From the NCBI GenBank assembly GCA_949840905.1, contig CATKXW010000021.1, positions 1-43,142 of the forward strand: a stretch of DNA of 43,142 nucleotides, written 5' to 3'. The position numbers were made by a program, and so were the translations under genes. Of this stretch, positions 40,669 through 43,142 are shown piece by piece. Source of the stretch: an uncultured Eggerthellaceae bacterium. Lineage in GTDB: Bacteria > Actinomycetota > Coriobacteriia > Coriobacteriales > Eggerthellaceae. Every line of letters starts with the position of its first letter. Positions within the stretch are counted from its first letter, which is position 1. The notes below the pieces were generated by a model. That model did no database searches. It saw only the letters and a program-made list of their open reading frames with translations, and was not told where the DNA came from.

Positions 40669-41334
40669 ATGACAATCAGAGAAATGGCTGAGAGCAATAA
40701 GGGGAAGCTCGCGATAGCCTGCACCGTAATCGGGTTGGCGCTTGCTGTTAGCATGACGCTCGTCTCTTGCTCAGGCATCGCCAGCGTTGGAGAAATAGGT
40801 GCGAACCAGGCAGTTGCTGACGCGGCTGGTGGCGTGGTCGAGGATGTTGACTTGCCAGAAGCCGAAACAGAACCTATTGGCCAAGAGATGCATGACGGCA
40901 CAGGGACGGAAAGAGCCGAGAGCAAACCCAGCGACGAAGCAACAGGCCATGATGAAGAAGCATCTTTCCAGGGCTCTACCGAGGATCCACAACGCCAAGG
41001 ATCTACAGTCCGATCAAAAGACAACTCCACAGCTCCGCCCCAAAACACCTCACAGAAGACCTGGGTGGAGGAAACGGAACGCGTCTGGGTCGTCGACAGA
41101 GAGGCTTGGACTGAGAGTGTTCCCATCTATGGCACGATAGAGATCTCCGTCTGTAACATCTGCGGAACCGACATCACCGGCAACACCTCCGCCCATGCGA
41201 AAGAACATATGAAGGCTGGTGAAGGATCAGGACACCATAGCGAAGTGCGGCGCGAGATCACCGGATACGACACAGTGAGCCATCCCGAAGAGGGCCACTG
41301 GGAAACCAAAGTCGTAGGTGGTCATTGGGAATAA
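40669..41334 (+). CDS. Lipoprotein with an exported zinc-finger-like C-terminus
   Basis: 221 aa. A signal peptide of lipoprotein type is followed by the lipobox LVSC near residue 33, an acidic Thr/Ser-rich spacer (residues ~50-130), and a C-terminal domain. That domain has CNICGTDITGNTSAHAKEH: CX2C-X10-HX3H, a C2H2-like zinc ligand set. After it come HHSEVRREITGYDTVSHPEEG and HWETKVVGGHWE. Such ends recur in Coriobacteriia and related surface proteins (from memory). A zinc site on the cell surface is unusual. Possibly used in cell-cell contact or transfer. Confidence 0.65.
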   Translation: MTIREMAESNKGKLAIACTVIGLALAVSMTLVSCSGIASVGEIGANQAVADAAGGVVEDVDLPEAETEPIGQEMHDGTGTERAESKPSDEATGHDEEASFQGSTEDPQRQGSTVRSKDNSTAPPQNTSQKTWVEETERVWVVDREAWTESVPIYGTIEISVCNICGTDITGNTSAHAKEHMKAGEGSGHHSEVRREITGYDTVSHPEEGHWETKVVGGHWE

Positions 41335-41338
41335 GAAG

Positions 41339-41587
41339 TCATCCGAGCCCTATGAAGATGAAGTCTCTGATGTATTTCGCTATGATCATAAAGCTCAGAA
41401 CGGCGATGAGGCCGAATATTGCACCCGGGCAAAGCTTCGGGATGGTTGAGACAGTCGGATGCTTGCGGCTGAAAACATCGTCGTCTTTGACTTTCTCTGC
41501 TGCTATTCCTAGCAGCGCATCAGATGTCAGCCCGGACGCCCAGTAGGCTATATCGCCCTCGTCGGCATGAAATCTCTTCTCTTGCAC
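41339..41587 (-). CDS. Small membrane protein
   Basis: 82 aa from GTG 41587 (AGAGGCG upstream); a TTG at 41605 would add six residues. An N-terminal cytosolic part, with YWASGLTSDALLGIAAEKVKD, precedes one membrane helix (AIFGLIAVLSFMIIAKYI). It begins 30 bp after the hydrolase gene stop and is likely co-transcribed. Not recognised. Confidence 0.45.
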   Translation of the reverse strand: MQEKRFHADEGDIAYWASGLTSDALLGIAAEKVKDDDVFSRKHPTVSTIPKLCPGAIFGLIAVLSFMIIAKYIRDFIFIGLG

Positions 41588-41616
41588 ACATATGCGCCTC
41601 TGCAAATCTTTTTTCG

Positions 41617-42747
41617 TTACTCAATCCCGCATCCAGACAGGAACGCCTCAATCGCTTTGCAAAACCGCCCTGGGTTATCCAGAAATGGGGTATGCCCAGC
41701 GTTCTCGATGGTGACCATTTCCTTCTTCTCGGCTGTGATTCCCGAATAGTACTCAGCCACCATGTCTGTCGGCGTGATCCAATCGCTATCGCCTTGGATA
41801 AAGCAGATCGGAATATCGTATTCGCTGCTCAGTTTCGCAACATCGAATCGAAAGTACATGTAGTCCACCAGTTTGCCCTGAGCGTCGAATATGCTCTTGG
41901 TATCGCTCTCGAATAGAAACCATCTCATGTCGTCCCAAAGCATCTCTGGCGCAGTTACTCCCATGATTGTCTGCTCGATGCCCGACATCTCGCCATCGGA
42001 TCTCAGAAATTTCAACGATGCGATGATCATCTCTTCAAGCGATTCTGTATTCACCTGATCTATGCTCTCTGCCTTTGAGAGTTCCTCGATGTGTTGTTCC
42101 AGCAGCGCGGAGTCCTCCTTGTTGCCGCTAGCGGAAGCCGCCTGGGACGCGATTTGCGCCGCATGGATCTTTCCTTGCGCGAAGTCAGTTACCTGCCCCA
42201 CGCCGATATATGCGGCCACCTTTTCGGGATGGGTGTTTACGTACTCCATCCCGAGAACCGTTCCCCATGAGTGCCCTGCGATGACGATCTTCTCTTGATC
42301 AAAGCGTTCACGCAGGTAGTCGACTACCTCATCTGTATCAGCGAGCAGACGCTCGATGGTCAATTCGCCGCTGTCTTCGTTTCTATAGAAAGTCCGTCCG
42401 CATCCACGTTGCTCCCAATAGACGATCGTGTAATTCTTCTCCAAAGGACGCTGATAATAGTAGGTAAGATACGACAGCGGGTTTCCTGGACCTCCGTGAA
42501 GCCACAGTATGACCGGATTACCCTTGTCCTCGCTGCGGATCTGCAGGTATTGCTCAATGCCGCCTGCTGGGACATAGATGCCCTCTTGGATGCCCGTATC
42601 AGTGCCGATTCTTGACTGATGCGCATTGTAGGCACGTGCGGCAACGATGGCTAAGACTGCAATCAGGATCACAGCGCATACTATGGCGATCGCTATAAGC
42701 ACCATCTTCTTTACCAATCTGCGTGAACTTCGTGAATTCTCATTCAT
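41617..42747 (-). CDS. Membrane-anchored alpha/beta hydrolase (proline iminopeptidase-like)
   Basis: 376 aa. N-terminal membrane helix (residues ~13-37), then the hydrolase: oxyanion loop LWLHGGPGNPLS, VYWEQRGCGRTF, nucleophile elbow AGHSWGTVLG, acid in QGDSDWITP, and His in NAGHTPFLD. HGGPG and the lid order point to peptidase family S33 (prolyl aminopeptidase type). The anchor would place it outside the membrane. Carried as cargo at the right of the window beside a TetR-type fragment. Confidence 0.85.
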   Translation of the reverse strand: MNENSRSSRRLVKKMVLIAIAIVCAVILIAVLAIVAARAYNAHQSRIGTDTGIQEGIYVPAGGIEQYLQIRSEDKGNPVILWLHGGPGNPLSYLTYYYQRPLEKNYTIVYWEQRGCGRTFYRNEDSGELTIERLLADTDEVVDYLRERFDQEKIVIAGHSWGTVLGMEYVNTHPEKVAAYIGVGQVTDFAQGKIHAAQIASQAASASGNKEDSALLEQHIEELSKAESIDQVNTESLEEMIIASLKFLRSDGEMSGIEQTIMGVTAPEMLWDDMRWFLFESDTKSIFDAQGKLVDYMYFRFDVAKLSSEYDIPICFIQGDSDWITPTDMVAEYYSGITAEKKEMVTIENAGHTPFLDNPGRFCKAIEAFLSGCGIE

Positions 42748-42753
42748 CCGAGC

Positions 42754-43056
42754 CTATCCTTCGCTCGCGTTCAGCATGATCGCTTCGATGTCCAGATCAG
42801 CATCTGTAAGCGCAAGCTGGTCGGCTGCAAAGTCCAACACGAGCGAATACGCCCGATCTTCTGTGCAATCCAATACGCCAGCCACGACAAGTGACGCAAT
42901 CCCGTGCGTATATACGACCGTTCTTTGAAACAGCTGTGCTGCTTGCTCTTTGCTGATATCCAGTTGCTGTTGCAGTCCATTTATCAATGCAGCGTTGCCC
43001 TTGTCGGTCAGAATCGAGTCGAACCCGCCCCTGACATACTCCCTGCTCTCTCCCAT
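42754..43056 (-). CDS. TetR-type C-terminal domain without the HTH
   Basis: 100 aa from ATG 43056 (MGESREYVRGGFDSIL). Helices such as LQQQLDISKEQAAQLFQRTV and the VYTHGIASLVVAGVL block match the ligand domain of TetR regulators. The HTH domain that should precede it is not in the frame. A -10-like TATAAT (about 43078-43083) stands where coding sequence would be. Either a truncated regulator or a stand-alone ligand-binding protein; the window ends 86 bp upstream. It ends seven bp before the hydrolase gene. Confidence 0.5.
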   Translation of the reverse strand: MGESREYVRGGFDSILTDKGNAALINGLQQQLDISKEQAAQLFQRTVVYTHGIASLVVAGVLDCTEDRAYSLVLDFAADQLALTDADLDIEAIMLNASEG

Positions 43057-43142
43057 GTAAACGATATTAGATTCAGTATTATACAAGGAGTTAATAAATA
43101 TGCGGCAAGGTATTCTTAAATAAACTGTCAATTTGATAGTGG

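Overview
The window looks like part of the genome of a high-GC anaerobic actinobacterium of the class Coriobacteriia (Eggerthellaceae-like). This is an inference from the split archaeal-type glutamate synthase, type III glutamine synthetase, the DapL route to diaminopimelate, tightly overlapping GTG/ATG starts, and the style of the mobile genes.

Layout. (1) 1-12.4 kb is a chromosomal housekeeping block on the + strand: an ABC-transporter remnant, gltB1-gltB2-gltB3-like glutamate synthase, glnN, pyrG, purF, dapF and dapL. A SemiSWEET-like membrane protein follows on the - strand. dapF carries an in-frame amber codon and dapL a one-base frameshift, so both are broken as written. (2) About 12.6-27.2 kb is a decayed integrative element, A. 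It begins inside a truncated parB and runs through a replication-type gene, a structured RNA, a 69-aa protein, a YhcG/DUF1016-type nuclease, a ParB-domain protein and Xre regulators. It then carries a complete pstSCAB-phoP-phoR phosphate operon, and ends with an excisionase-like gene and a tyrosine integrase beside a 3'-truncated tRNA-Gly(CCC). (3) About 27.3-43.1 kb is a second, related element, B, which leaves the window. It has parA-parB-rep, a second copy of the structured RNA with its 70-aa protein, an Xre regulator, a Y-family polymerase behind a LexA-like box, several small hypothetical genes with hairpin-rich leaders, and a yjdF gene with a candidate riboswitch leader. It continues with mobC and a relaxase, a 19-aa peptide gene, an exported zinc-finger-like lipoprotein, an alpha/beta hydrolase and a TetR C-terminal piece.

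How the parts relate. A and B are paralogous (parB C-terminus, rep, RNA, small helical protein, 19-aa peptide, leader sequences). They abut at a tRNA-derived site that reads int - tRNA 5' half - parA. That is what a tandem array or a circular-form junction would look like.

Most interesting signals: (a) a two-copy RNA pseudoknot with four compensatory base-pair changes and no uncompensated ones in its two main stems; (b) a 19-aa peptide gene found twice at different places; (c) 15-bp repeats plus an AT-rich stretch inside both rep genes, a candidate intragenic origin; (d) a shared GTAC-N6-GTAC operator in front of the Xre gene and of the mobilisation genes. Four probable one-base length differences (ABC remnant, dapL, xis, 18.5-kb fragment), three of them in homopolymer runs, mean sequencing or assembly error must be excluded before calling these genes dead.
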